From: Panopea generosa
Taxonomy: Eukaryota; Mollusca; Bivalvia; Adapedonta; Hiatellidae
Assembly: GCA_029582155.1 (NCBI GenBank)
Contig: CM055905.1
Location: 66,483,356 to 66,547,355, forward strand
DNA length: 64,000 nucleotides
Direction: 5' to 3'
Under the pieces are notes generated by a model, which saw nothing but the letters and a program-made list of their open reading frames with translations, was not told where the DNA came from and did not search any database. How positions within the stretch are numbered: position 1 is the stretch's first letter; every line of letters begins with the position of its first letter. Positions 1 to 20,354 of this stretch are shown piece after piece. Both the position numbers and the translations under genes were made by a program.

Positions 1-148
1 TCATCGATTGGTTTCATTTGTTAGATAAATACAAAAGATGCAACTCAAGAATATCACTCAAAGCTATAATAAATCTCCATGACGTTATTCAGTGACGATC
101 ACCATTAGTCGGACAAGGTTATAGATTCTTTTATCTGCGAGTATCTTT

Positions 149-380
149 ACTAAACGGAACAGCTAACCCGCCCCTGACATTTTATGTATCTGACATTTTA
201 TGTATTTTCTCAAAAAGTATCAAAGCAATTTCCTTGAAATTTGGACTTGAATTACAATGAACATTTAGGTTATGTAAAAATTCTTAATTGACTGTAAGTG
301 TCGTATAAAATTTGATTTTATCAACATTTTAATGAAAGTGTTGGAAATACAAAAGTTGCGGGTTAGCTGTTCCGTTCAGT
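149..380. mobile_element. MITE with 24-bp terminal inverted repeats
   Basis: Starts ACTAAACGGAACAGCTAACC and ends in its inverse, GGTTAGCTGTTCCGTTCAGT, with one mismatch seen. The interior is AT-rich and open in no frame. Only one copy in the window. Confidence 0.75.
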
Positions 381-417
381 ATATTTACGAATTACTTTGC
401 AGCGAGCCTTAACCATC

Positions 418-637
418 TAGTCTATTCCAGCCCCTGATATCTCCCAAATTAAATCTATTTACCCCTTATGGAGAAGCAGGGAATTCCATGCCTGTCCCAT
501 AATTCATGGCTATTTAATGTTTACCAAGCTGTGACGTCATTCAACTTTCTCTGAAGAAACTGACCAATCAATGTGCTCAAATGTAATTGCTATGTAACGG
601 ACCCAATCGAAAAAGTCTTGTCCGTTCTACAGACTAT
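418..637 (+). mobile_element. MITE family B copy (about 230 bp)
   Basis: Begins TAGTCTATTCCAGCCCCTGA, has AGCAGGGAATTCCATGCCTG and GTGACGTCATTCAACTTTCT, and ends ACAGACTA. The consensus from all copies has inverted ends (TAGTCTATCCC... and ...ACAGACTA) and subterminal CTCCCGAATCAGGTC / CGGGAGACCTGATTC. Confidence 0.7.
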
Positions 638-1207
638 AAACCAACAAAAAAAAACAAATGAAGCTGGGCATAAATGGCTTTTTGTATCTCAACTTGGCAT
701 CCGGATTAAGAAATAGCACCAATAACGGGATTTTAACCCTTTATTTTGGAATAAAAATACTACCAGAGCCACTACAAGTAGTTTACTTTGCTCCCCCGAG
801 CACTGGGGGTGTAAGTGATGAAGGGGGTGGGGTTGCGTGGAATTTCAACTAGTATATTCCGGCTCAAAGTCCAATTGATCTTTAATCCAAAATGGTGAAG
901 TTCGAGTTTCTTATTTCGATATCAATTTGTTTCACATTTTGTACGTTTGCCCCAAATTCAACGTTACCAAGCAAAGGAATAAGACAACTTGAATTATTGG
1001 ACGCTTGGTTTTAGATTTTGTTAATAATAAATGTTGGGTACAACCATTACATAAAAAAATACTATTGAGAAAGTATTTTTTTATATATTTGTCCTGGTCA
1101 ATTATTGGAGATATTGTACTGTTGAAATTGTCCTTGTCCATATGTCTGTTTGTCCGTAAGTTCCCAGTAAAGTTTAACGGTTACTTTGGAGAACATTTAG
1201 CATTTAA
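638..1207. other. No gene seen
   Basis: Single-copy-looking AT-rich DNA between the inverted MITE B pair. A 69-codon open frame here has no recognisable content. Confidence 0.5.
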
Positions 1208-1437
1208 TCTGTAGAACGGACAAATCTCTCCCGATTAGGTCCTTTAAATATCAATGTTTGGAAAGCAAATTGATTGGTTAGTTGCTTCAACTGAAAGTTT
1301 GAATGACGTCACAATTAAGTAAGCGTTAAATTGCTATGAATGATGGGAAGGCATAAAATTCCCTGCTTTTTTGGGAGGGGGGATTAACAGACCTGATTCG
1401 GGATTCATCAAGTTCTGGGATAGACTATTCAGCATTG
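1208..1437 (-). mobile_element. MITE family B copy, minus orientation
   Basis: Reverse complement of the copy at 418-637: CTGTAGAACGGAC, GACGTCACAATTAAG, AATTCCCTGC, and end TTCTGGGATAGACTA. The two form an inverted pair 570 bp apart just past the last visible GALNT-like exon. Confidence 0.7.
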
Positions 1438-1572
1438 GTGTGGTTTGTCGGTAATTGTTGAATATAAAAATGGTATTATGAGATATAATGTATGTACGAA
1501 ATGCTTTTGCTGGATTAAACAATATTCTGGAGCAACTTTCGAGTTGAAAAAAACAAAAACAAAATTACTCAC

Positions 1573-10759
<9,187 letters not shown>

Positions 10760-10974
10760 TCTAGCTTGTTTTTTTTTTATTTTACTGATAACAGTGGTAA
10801 AGAAAGTTGTATTGTAATTCGATCACACGCTTTTGTATCTATTGATTGAATCTCAATACCTGAAATAAAACGTTCAAATATATTATTTAAATAATAAAAA
10901 GTACTTAAATATTACTAAAATAATAAAAATAACTTTAATAATAAATATGTCACGATGGCCCTCGCGATGGTGAA

Positions 10975-11255
10975 AAGTCGAAACAACGATGAGAAAATGT
11001 CTACCTTTCAACATCGTAGTTTCGTTGTTTTGACTTTTAACCATCGTAGTTTCCGCTTTCATCTTCATAGTTTCGACTTTTCACCATCGTAGTTTCGACT
11101 TTTAACCATCGTAGTTTCGACTTTTCAACATCGTAGTTTCGACTTTTAACCATCGTAGTTTCGGCTTTCATCTTCATAGTTTCGACTTTTAACCGTCGTA
11201 GTTTCGACTTTTCACCATCGTAGTTTCGACTTTTCACCATCTTAGTTTCGGCTTT
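10975..11255. repeat. 22-bp minisatellite about 220 bp upstream of the GALNT-like start
   Basis: Unit CATCGTAGTTTCGACTTTTA-AC, about 12-13 copies, with a GGCTTTCATCTTCATAG variant recurring every few units. It lies in the 5' flank or a 5' UTR intron. Confidence 0.85.
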
Positions 11256-12144
11256 TGATTTTTAGTAACAGTGAGTGAGCTGATCCCATGATAACAAATA
11301 CATTTATCATGGGTTTGTGATGTAAAAATACATATTAGAGTTCATTTACCCATGTTCCAACAAATAAAATTTCGGCAATTATAACTACGAATTTAGTGGT
11401 ATATATATATGATGGACGCCTTTTAAACCCCAAGTATGTATCAAATCTGGATGCGACATGAATGATAATCGAGGACAAAACTTTTTTACCTTATTTTTCA
11501 ATTTCATTCCAACAATTTCATCAATTTAATTGATTTTGTTACATGCATGACTGATAAAAATGATAGCAGACACGGGATAGAAATATCCTGTACGAAAACT
11601 TCCAGGCGGATTCCACTCGGAATCCAGGCCGACAAAATGATTTTCCAGGAGGACTATATGTCCGGGCGAATATAATTAAGTTGACACGGACTTCTATTGT
11701 TAGCAACATTTATATAGAAGAAATCGACGAAATATTTAGATTAGTCCTGGTCGTGTGACCATATCCAGGCAGAATTCTATAGAAGTATTCCGCCTGGAAA
11801 GTTAATACCAGTAAACCCGAAACTTGCGTTGTTTAATGACGTTTAGTTTAGATACGTAGTGTATCCGTGGTAAATATGCATTCTTTATTTCAAAATTAAA
11901 ATACACAGTAGAGACCATTTATTGTAATAGGTTAAAGGATTTTTTACTTTAGTAAAGTATCTTTATCATTGTTCCAGTTTTAAACTATAAAACTAAATTA
12001 ATATTAAAAACAATAATTACTGAGTGACTTTAAAACACATCAAGAATAACGCAACCTTTATGTCTGCGCCACTGAGGTCAGTTTCTGAACCATTAAGGTA
12101 TAGAAAAAGAACATTTAAATAAAGAACCTAATGTTTTCGTGCCC
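11256..12144. other. Intergenic, upstream of the GALNT-like gene
   Basis: Holds the MITE at 11.6 kb and otherwise AT-rich DNA without open frames. Confidence 0.5.
11597..11803. mobile_element. MITE with about 18-bp inverted ends
   Basis: Begins AACTTCCAGGCGGATTCC and ends GTATTCCGCCTGGAAAGTT. Related half-sites (TCCAGGCCGAC, ATCCAGGCAGAATTC) lie inside, so the ends are partly repeated. Confidence 0.65.
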
Positions 12145-12515
12145 GGCCTATCCTATCATGGGCTACACGCCTAGGTTAGACTAAAATAGATTTCCCGCTT
12201 AAAATGGCAATTTATCTTGTGAGATATTAAATGAGTCATGTGATTTTATTTTTATTTCAATTTGATCTATTATACAAATTGACACGTAAAAAAATTGTTT
12301 TATCTTAGAAAGAGTCCTAATGACGATGCGAAGGTAGTCAAACTGTGTTTAAGTTTGAATATCGATGTTGTCACGTTTTGGTGTGTTTGACATACTAAAC
12401 TATTCTAATAATATATAATGATAATGAAATGCTTTTTATCCATTTTAATAAATAATTTATTTTTAATACATTTATAGCGTTTTTTTTTCTGATATACTCC
12501 CTATTATGATGTCTA
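12145..12515 (+). mobile_element. Dispersed repeat family C copy
   Basis: Landmarks: GGGCTACACGCCTAGGTTAG, ATAGATTTCCCGCTTAAAAT, CAATTTGATC, AATGACGATGCGAAGGTAGT, GTCACGTTTTGGTG, TGATAATGAAATGC, TTTTTATCCATTTTAAT. Seven further copies or pieces exist in the window. Non-autonomous, with no coding potential seen; the class is unknown. Confidence 0.65.
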
Positions 12516-12609
12516 CATTAAAAAAAAACAGGTCTGTGCCTTAAAGGTCAATTCACCCATGACCATTGACGTATAAAAAAGCAAAATAGCCCGTTTATAA
12601 ATAGAACAT

Positions 12610-12890
12610 AATATTTGTCAACGGTCAAGGACACAGCTGAGCGTTAAATCTATAAATTCCCTGGTGTATATAGAGATCACAATATTTGTGAGTCCGGTCC
12701 ATAGCTTTCGCGTACATGGAATGATTTACAGTTGATCACGTGCAAAACGTAATAATCACGTCTGTAATTCGAAAGTCAAGGTCACAGCTGAGCGTAAAAT
12801 CTATAAAATTCCTATGTATATTAAGAACATAATGGCTGCGTGGCCGGTCCATAACTTATGCATGCATGAACGAATATTAATATTACCAGA
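12610..12890. repeat. Two-copy tandem repeat, about 150 bp
   Basis: CGGTCAAGGACACAGCTGAG ... GTCCGGTCCATAGCTTTCGC and AAGTCAAGGTCACAGCTGAG ... GGCCGGTCCATAACTTATGC. Confidence 0.7.
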
Positions 12891-13687
12891 CACACGCGTT
12901 CACCACATTAAGGCAACATTAATATTAAGTTTATGCTAATTATTTAAACAAATACATAATTTTATTTTTAATATGTGTGTGTTATAACGAGGAACTGTTA
13001 CAATTTAATAAGTTAATAAAATATTTGTCTTCTTTAAACATATTATATGATCTTTACCATATTTGTAAGTTTACATATCTTTTTTGAAAAAAAAATGTTT
13101 ATTTCCTACTTGAATTTTCCAACTGGAAAACGTGTTTATCTCTTTTCCCTTTTTTCTATTTATTCAGATATTTATACAATTTACTCACATAATGTCAATA
13201 ATCCATATCTAATTCACTATATAAATCTTATATCTAGCTTAAATCCACTTTCTGGTCCCTGCATAGCACACGTGTTACAATACGCGAGAGCCCAGTAATT
13301 AAATAATATTTGTAAAATAACGGTATCATGTGACATGCATGTATATGTATTGATGCAGCAGTAGGAATGCCAGGGTTTTTCTTCCGCGGGTAGGAACTAC
13401 TAAAGGATTCAATTATTTTTTTCTGTTTTTTTTATACATGTGTAAAGAATGTCGAATCACGCACAAATCAAATAAAGTCAGGCGCCAGGGGTTTTTATCG
13501 AAAAAATAAAAGTTTTTAAAATTGAGTTTGAGGACTTAAAATCTTAGTGTGTCGCTGCATCCTCTTTAAAAACACTAAGCTGGTCAACCTTCCAGTTATT
13601 GTTTATTTTTATGTGGGTATACATTCCTGCTATGAAAAATAAATACTTTAAACAACATTCTATGTGGAATTATATTTTAACCATTGA

Positions 13688-13990
13688 TATCCTAGACCTT
13701 ATTTATATAGAACAAAGAACAAAATTCAACTGTGTAGTGAGACCTTATTTTATATAGAACAAAAATCAAAATTCAACTGTGTAGTGAGACCTTATTTTAT
13801 ATAGAACAAAGAAACAAAATTCAACTGTGTAGTGAAACCTTATTTCATATAGAACAAAAAACAAAATTCAACTGTGTAGTGAGACCTTATTTTATATAGA
13901 ACAAAAATCAAAATTCAACTGTGTAGTGAGACCTTATTTTATATAGAACAAAAAACAGAAATTTCAACTGTGTAGTGAGACCTTATATGA
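13688..13990. repeat. 47-bp minisatellite, six units
   Basis: Unit GACCTTATTTTATATAGAAC-AAAAATCAAAATTCAACTGT-GTAGTGA, with small indels in the A tract. Confidence 0.85.
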
Positions 13991-14452
13991 TAATGAGATT
14001 GGAATTATTTTTGTGTTCTTGCTGTGTCTACCTATGGAATTTAGAAATTGAGATATCTAACAGCATCGTATATTTTTTTTATTTTAGAAAATATTGTTTT
14101 ATAACAGCCGGGCAAAATAGACATTGCCTTATTTAAGTTAAAATAATAGAAGTCCAAAACTAAAATAATTGAATCGGGTCACCAAGACCACAGTTTTAAG
14201 TTTTAGATAGTATACATGCTGTATTTGAAATCGACTAAAATTGTGGGAATAGTTGCGTCTTCCAGGTTGTTGGTCTAAAAGGTAACGCACGAACGGACGG
14301 ACGGACGAACGCCATTTCACTACGCCACATTTTCTTAAAAAGGCGGAGAATAAAAATTAAGTACCGTATGAAGAAAAATTGCAGTCTAGGTTATATTGTT
14401 TATGTATGGAAGCTGTTCTTATCGGATATAGCTACCCGAAAAAATGAATTTA

Positions 14453-14516
14453 GTTGATATTTCGGACAACGTTGTATTTCGGACAACGTTGATATTTCGG
14501 ACGGCGTTGTATTTCA
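14453..14516. repeat. 17-bp repeat, three to four units
   Basis: ATTTCGGACAACGTTGT in tandem, the last unit as ATTTCGGACGGCGTTGT. Confidence 0.8.
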
Positions 14517-14935
14517 TGTTAATATTTAATGATTTCCTCTTAACGTCGTCTGAACGTCGAGTGTTTTTTAAGTATTTCAATTCAATTTAAATTCGAATTT
14601 ATAAAAACATACTGTGAACAACGCATCTTTTTATTCGGTCAAATTACAGAATAATGAATAAACATATGTACATTTCAAAAACTTGTACAAGAGCTTTTTT
14701 TGTTCTTTTTTGTTCAATTAGCCGTGAATGTTCACAAATTGTTTTTCAACCCGCGTTTAAATCAACCCAGTCGTAATAAGTAGATGTAAAGGTAAATTGT
14801 GTTTAATTTGTATAAAAGTGGTGGTCCCATCACAGAAAATAAAACAAATAATTTGTAAATGCATAACAAACAATTTTTTAATTATTATTTACTTTTTTAT
14901 ATGGAAAAAACGGCAAAAATGTCCGAAAAATACGT

Positions 14936-14952
14936 ACCGCTAGGGGGCGCTG
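14936..14952 (+). promoter_or_regulatory. CTCF-like motif
   Basis: ACCGCTAGGGGGCGCTG fits the core CTCF consensus CNNCTAGGGGGCGCT as I know it. It stands alone in AT-rich DNA between the GALNT-like and GT31 genes. Inference from motif only. Confidence 0.35.
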
Positions 14953-15359
14953 TTAACGAAAACTGCGGCACTATATTAAAAAACAAACATAAAACGAAGG
15001 CTGGGAAATAATAACACAAGTCTACTGATTTCTATGTTATTCAGTCACAGCTGCGTATGATAAATCCATTTTTCACGTAAATACGTATACGCACACACTA
15101 TACATCGCTTGATTATAACCAATAAGACCATTAATTGAATTAATGAAACTATCACAAGCGTTTAAAGAAACATCTGTTACAACGTTCAGCAGCTGTGATA
15201 AAACTACCATTTCGTATTTGTATTTGACGGGTTGCGACACAAAGGTTCATCCTTGTACTTTTGTGAGTTATATTCAGTCGTGGTTAATTGCTTTTTACAT
15301 TAGCCTCTCTACCACATGTTGCAGGCTAGGAGGTTTAACAATCTTTTTCTATTTTGTTA

Positions 15360-15640
15360 ACAGGGTTCAACCTGCCATATATAACCTGAAAAGTGTTTTG
15401 ATAATGGCTATCAAAACACATTTCAGGTTATATATATCATTTCTAATTGTATTGGTGGAGGAATACCTTTGCATAAATCTGAGTAAAACCTCAAGTATCT
15501 GGCAAACTTTCTCATAAAGTGTTTAGACCAAGCGGGACTCAAACCTACGACCTTGGTGGTAAGAGGTAAGTGATATTGAGACGGCTCTTTAGAGCACTCG
15601 GCTACGGAGGCCTCCTTCCAACAATCTAGCCATATGTGGG
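15360..15640 (-). mobile_element. SINE family II copy
   Basis: Plus strand has GCCATATATAACCTGAAA (tail part), GGGACTCAAACCTACGACCT (B-box complement), then GAGACGGCTCTTTAGAGCAC and TCGGCTACGGAGG (A-box side). The tail part contains an inverted copy of itself at 15377-15434. Confidence 0.7.
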
Positions 15641-15695
15641 ATTTGTCAGGCCACAAAGTCGTATTTCGAGTTGCAAAAGTACAGTCAAATATGTC

Positions 15696-15894
15696 TTAAC
15701 CCTTTACTTCATATGGACACCTTTGAACACCCATAATATAGAAGGTATTGAAAACAGTGTAGAACCAGTTCTGCAATGTTTTCTGCTCTATCAGATTAAA
15801 TAGGTAAAATTGTATCTATTAATGGAAATTGACTATGTGTTGCTTTTGAGTTTGGAAGAGTCCAGTTAAAAAGCATATGGAGTAAAGAGTTAAA
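15696..15894. mobile_element. MITE family G copy
   Basis: Ends TTAACCCTTTACTTCATATG and CATATGGAGTAAAGAGTTAA are inverted repeats. The interior has AATATAGAAGGTATTGAAAA and CTGCTCTATCAGATTAA, shared with the copies at 43.1 and 46.2 kb. Confidence 0.7.
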
Positions 15895-16087
15895 CATCCT
15901 TTCAACAGAAGGAGCAAAATTAGCTTTTTAAGACAGGCTGTTGCATAATACAGGTGATTTTGCTCTTAAAGCATAGAATGTATATTGTTTACCACTTCAT
16001 TATGACACATGGATCACCAACTATTGCATACTGTCAGTTCTCTCTATCACCGGCAACTTCTACTGGATCTTATTTAAACTTAAAATG

Positions 16088-16296
16088 AACCAGGCTTCTA
16101 TTTCACCAACATTTTACTTAAATACTTAAAAACTTAACTAAGTTTTGACTGGTTATTTACCTATTATGCAATCAATATCAGTGAAATCATATGCAGTTTT
16201 ACTGGAACCAGTCTAAAATCATGATCACCTGGCTGCTTTTCTTAGATTTAAATGTTTTAAGTATTTAAGTATATGTTGGTGAAACAGGAGCCAGGT
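16088..16296. mobile_element. MITE family H copy, inverted ends of about 45 bp
   Basis: ACCAGGCTTCTATTTCACCA, ACATTTTACTTAAATACTTA face TAAGTATTTAAGTATATGTT, GGTGAAACAGGAGCCAGG. The interior carries ACTGGAACCAGTCTAAAATC and CACCTGGCTGCTTTTCTTAG. Confidence 0.7.
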
Positions 16297-19249
16297 GTTT
16301 TAAACATCCGTGTAAGATTTCCAACAGTTAATATTTCAGATTGTTTCAATTTACAATTTTAATTTTACATGAATAAAATTGCGAATATACAATTATACGA
16401 TATATACAATTTAAAGCTAATTACTAAAAAAAATACACAGTTCTTTCTCCTACACGTACCGTATATTAATATCGCGATCCCAAACTGCTTACATCATATG
16501 AATGTTAAAAATGTTATTAAAATACACTAATATGGTATTTAAGATACTACTACCGCTTCCGGATTAACATATATTTAGCGTCAATCGTCCCTCGTGGCGA
16601 TGGCTATATAAACAGGGTTATCTTCCCTAGAACTCTGTACTGAGTTATTTGGCTTTAAAAAATTTTTATTACACATATCAGTAAACTTTAACATGATGAA
16701 TTTCAAAACTTTATCGTAAACACAATATCAACAGCTCAAAGTACGTTCTCAGATTCCTCGGCCTATATTCTAACAAAACAACTCTCAATACCGCGGATTT
16801 GCAATTAAATTACAGACATTCTCGTTGGAATGGATATGAACAATTAAACAACTTTACTTAGAACTAATTACGTTAAAATATATCTTTCAGGCATTTAAAT
16901 AACTCAACAATATACAACATAATATAAAATTCACATACCCATCTGCCGTTATGTAATGGAACAGTAACAAGCTGAATCCTTGTCACAACGTTTCCGAAAA
17001 ATATTTTCTGCTAGACTGGACCGAGTTTCCATAATACAGTCAGATATATATATAGTAAAACACTCCACATACCTTAGTGAATTTCGTGCAAATTATGAAT
17101 CAACAACTTTCAAAATATAGTACGATATGGTGCGATGCGGCTTTAACGCTATTAGGCCTAATGTACATTTAAATTAGTTTTATAAATAATAAACTTTAAA
17201 GTTTAATTGTTCGAACTATTGGAATACTTAATGGAATTTCATGAAATAAACATCAAAATAATTTATTCTTTAATCGAAAACTGAATTTGTTAAAAGATCT
17301 TAAAAACGTTACTCCTATCGATACGTTTTAACAAACCCATACTAACGGCTTTAAATATAGCCTATATCATTCCAATAGGCACGTTCTAGCTGACACTACT
17401 AAATAAGGCCACAACAACCTAACTATTTTGTTACACAGATGAATAAAAATCATCATATTTCCTCATGCAACTGCTAAAATTTCATATTGGTATCAAATAC
17501 CGTTACCTAGCAACAGAACTAGAACGTATACATGAAATACTAGCATTGAGTTTGAAGCCAAAGTTCATGTAGCTGTGGCTGGTTAAACATCCCAGATAGA
17601 ATTGACATAGTTGACGTCATCGGACAGCTAAGGCATATTACTTTTTATGGCAATACAATTATTATTTATGTAGAACATTAAATGTTAATATTAAAAAGTC
17701 CACGTATTTTTACGCACCTCGTTTTTCAATCCCTGAATTTTATATCTACCGAATCAGATACATATATATTAACCCAAAATGAAAAAGCAGGGAATTCAAT
17801 TTCTGTCCCACAATTCATAACAACTGAACACTTACTAAAATGTGACGTCATTCAAACTTTCAGCTGAAGCAATTAGCCAATCAACGTCCTCAAATGTGGC
17901 TTTTCCAACATTTCTATTTCACGGACCATATCGGGAGACCTGATTCCGTACTACAGACTAACAACTCGTACTTAAGTGACCATGAGATTTTGGACATACC
18001 CATATAGTCCAAGAGCAAACAAATGTTAAATAATCTCACGTAGCACCCTTTGCACAGAAAAGGTGTGTCACTTGAACACGTTTGGTCGATACATATAGAT
18101 CATTATCTGACCTTCAGAACTAAAGAATTGTGGTATATGTTTCAAGATATTTTGGGTTAAAAATATGAAAAAATCGAAAAAATCACCATTTTCTGGAATA
18201 AATAAAAAATAATACATTTGTATGTATACAAGATTTATTGAAGCTCTGCAATACATTAATTTATATACATATATGCTATACAAGTCAATGTCTACTGACT
18301 CATTGACACTGTGTGACATTTATGGGTTAATAATAGGAAAATTTTAAAAAAAATAGCAATTATCTGGAATAATTAAAATTGAAATATTGAAGAGTATGCT
18401 AAAGAAACCACACTGTTTGCCGATTAAATCACCCGTTAAATCCAGTTTCGACGGACATTGCTCTTAACCTTTAATAAATGTGTTGCCTGAACGAAAAAAT
18501 TGTTTAAACCCTGCCGTATGTCCATTTAAGATTATACAGGTACACCATTTAATATATTAAATAATTTATTGTGACATGATAAACATATGGTAAAAAAAAA
18601 CAGGGTGATACTATTCTTAAATGTATTAATCAAAATGGATATATCCTATTTCAGGCAGTGCCTTTTTTTCATGTTTGTCCATAGGTTCATTTAAACAATA
18701 TTTGTTATTAACATATTGCATATACATAAAGTATTACATATACTTATTACACTGTGAGACATAGTAGAATTGAGAAGAAAGATGTTTCTAGGTTGTACAA
18801 AGTGTCTCTTTGTCCATAGGTTGTAATATAAAGTACATAATGTGATATAAATGAAACAATGGGTCAAATTTATATGTGGCATTCACGTTATCTGTACGAC
18901 TGTAAGGTCAAGTAAAGGTCTGGTAAGGAGAGTGAAGACAAATGTTGAATAATTTGACATGGTTAAACAGTTAAACAAATATGTGTCTTATATTGATATT
19001 ACTGGTAAGTAATGATTTATGTTTTAGTTTTTATGTTAACAATATAAAATCTCTCTCTATATATATAATCAATCACATTAACGAACAGTAGTTCTTTAGG
19101 TAAGTATTGAACTGACTTGTCACGAGCATTCTAAAAATATTACATTTTTGACATTTAATTGACTGAACGTAATATACCTTCATCTTTTATATATAATTAA
19201 TATTGTTTTTATTATAAAAGTGAAACAACAACAACATACTCTCTTGATA
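16297..19249. other. Intergenic
   Basis: AT-rich. One MITE B. A lone GGCTATATAAACAGGG (16603-16618) looks like a TATA box, but nothing coding follows. Confidence 0.45.
17735..17962 (+). mobile_element. MITE family B copy
   Basis: CTACCGAATCAGATACATAT, AAGCAGGGAATTCAATTTCT, GTGACGTCATTCAAACTTTC, and end CGGGAGACCTGATTCCGTAC then ACAGACTA. Confidence 0.7.
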
Positions 19250-19375
19250 TGGTTCGATGTCAACAAACAATAACATATACAATTTCCTCTTTTGAGTTGG
19301 GTTTTTCTATGAATTACAATTCGTTTTATCCACTATCGAAATAAGAAGGGAAATAAATGGTGACTAACTCCTACA
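19250..19375 (+). repeat. Dispersed repeat family R, diverged right-end piece
   Basis: GATGTCAACAAACAATAACA, TTGAGTTGGGTTTTTCTATG, AATTACAATTCG resemble 4990-5090 (GATGTTGACAAACAATG, TTAGTTGGGCCTTTCTATG). Confidence 0.4.
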
Positions 19376-19509
19376 AATTAAACCCGTACTTTGTTCCCCT
19401 TGCTGAGGCCTCTGATAGTTGAATTGTGTCTGAATAAAGTCTGCAGATCCAGTATGATATTTTCGTAATTTGTGCGTTTCGTCTGACCAAATGAAGTCAT
19501 GATCTCTCT

Positions 19510-19742
19510 ATAGTCTATATATAGAACCGGATATAGATATCTCCCGAATCAGGTCTATCCAATGAAAAAAAGCAGGGAATTCCGTGCCTGTCCAACAATG
19601 CATAGCAATTGAACGCCTACTATACTGTGACGTCATTCAAACTTTCAGTTGAAGCAACTCACCAATCAACGTGCTCAAAAATGACTTTCCCAACATTGAT
19701 TTTTAACGGACCCAATCACGGGAGCTCATCTACAGATTATGA
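19510..19742 (+). mobile_element. MITE family B copy
   Basis: TATCTCCCGAATCAGGTCTA, AGCAGGGAATTCCGTGCCTG, GTGACGTCATTCAAACTTTC, CACCAATCAACGTGCTCAAA, and end CACGGGAGC...ACAGATTA. Confidence 0.7.
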
Positions 19743-19744
19743 TC

Positions 19745-20070
19745 TGCACAAACACTGACTATCTCTGGAAATATCCAGACACGTATACTATAGCCATTTG
19801 ATTATTCTATGTCTCTACTTGAGACAATATTCTGAGAGCTGTCACACTAGAATAACACAACCTAGACACAAAGTATGATACCCCACCCAGTCACATTATA
19901 CTGACAACGGGCCTAGAACTTTCCTCTAAATCCTGAGCGTCAAGTGAAGAAGCTTCTAGTACCATTTTTAGATTAGTCTTTGGTATTATTCGGCGGGAAT
20001 GGAATCCACGACCTTCCGCATGCGAGGCGGGCGCTCTACCACTAGACCTAGCTGCGGTCTCACACTTCAA
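19745..20070 (-). mobile_element. SINE family IV copy
   Basis: Plus strand: GATACCCCACCCAGTCACAT, TCCTGAGCGTCAAGTGAAGA, AGCTTCTAGTACCATTTTTA, B-box complement GGAATCCACGACCTTCCGCA, A-box side GGCGCTCTACCACTAGACC. It matches 53.0-53.3 kb in reverse complement. Confidence 0.75.
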
Positions 20071-20354
20071 CAGTTGTGAGCTTAATGCTGGACAAATTGA
20101 CCATATATTTGTAGAATTGAGATATTAAAGTCGATAACACCCGTTACTCTTATTTCCTAACAGGTTTGGCCAAATTCAGTTGAGAGATTTAGGAAGTGCT
20201 GATGAGATTAACAATTAAAATAATCAAAGAGCCACAACACCACCATACATTGATAGACTGAAACACAACAACAATATACAAATTCGGACATTGATGGACA
20301 CAACAACACGCACATCCGAACATTATATTTAATATAATTAAAGCCAACAATATT

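Larger units (their letters stand above)
12890..15359. other. Intergenic
   Basis: Holds the 47-bp and 17-bp arrays, a GGACGGACGGACGAACG stretch at 14294-14310 and the CTCF-like motif. The 83- and 124-codon open frames here have no protein-like content. Confidence 0.45.

Noticed and set aside
10883-11240. Minus-strand open frames made of MVKSRNYD-type repeats
   Set aside because: Translation of the 22-bp minisatellite; no start context or splice sites.
15143-15517. 124-codon open frame
   Set aside because: Runs from plain DNA into the tail of SINE II; no conserved motif.
16603-16618. TATA-box-like GGCTATATAAACAGGG as a gene promoter
   Set aside because: No exon, splice donor or open frame follows on either strand within several hundred bases.
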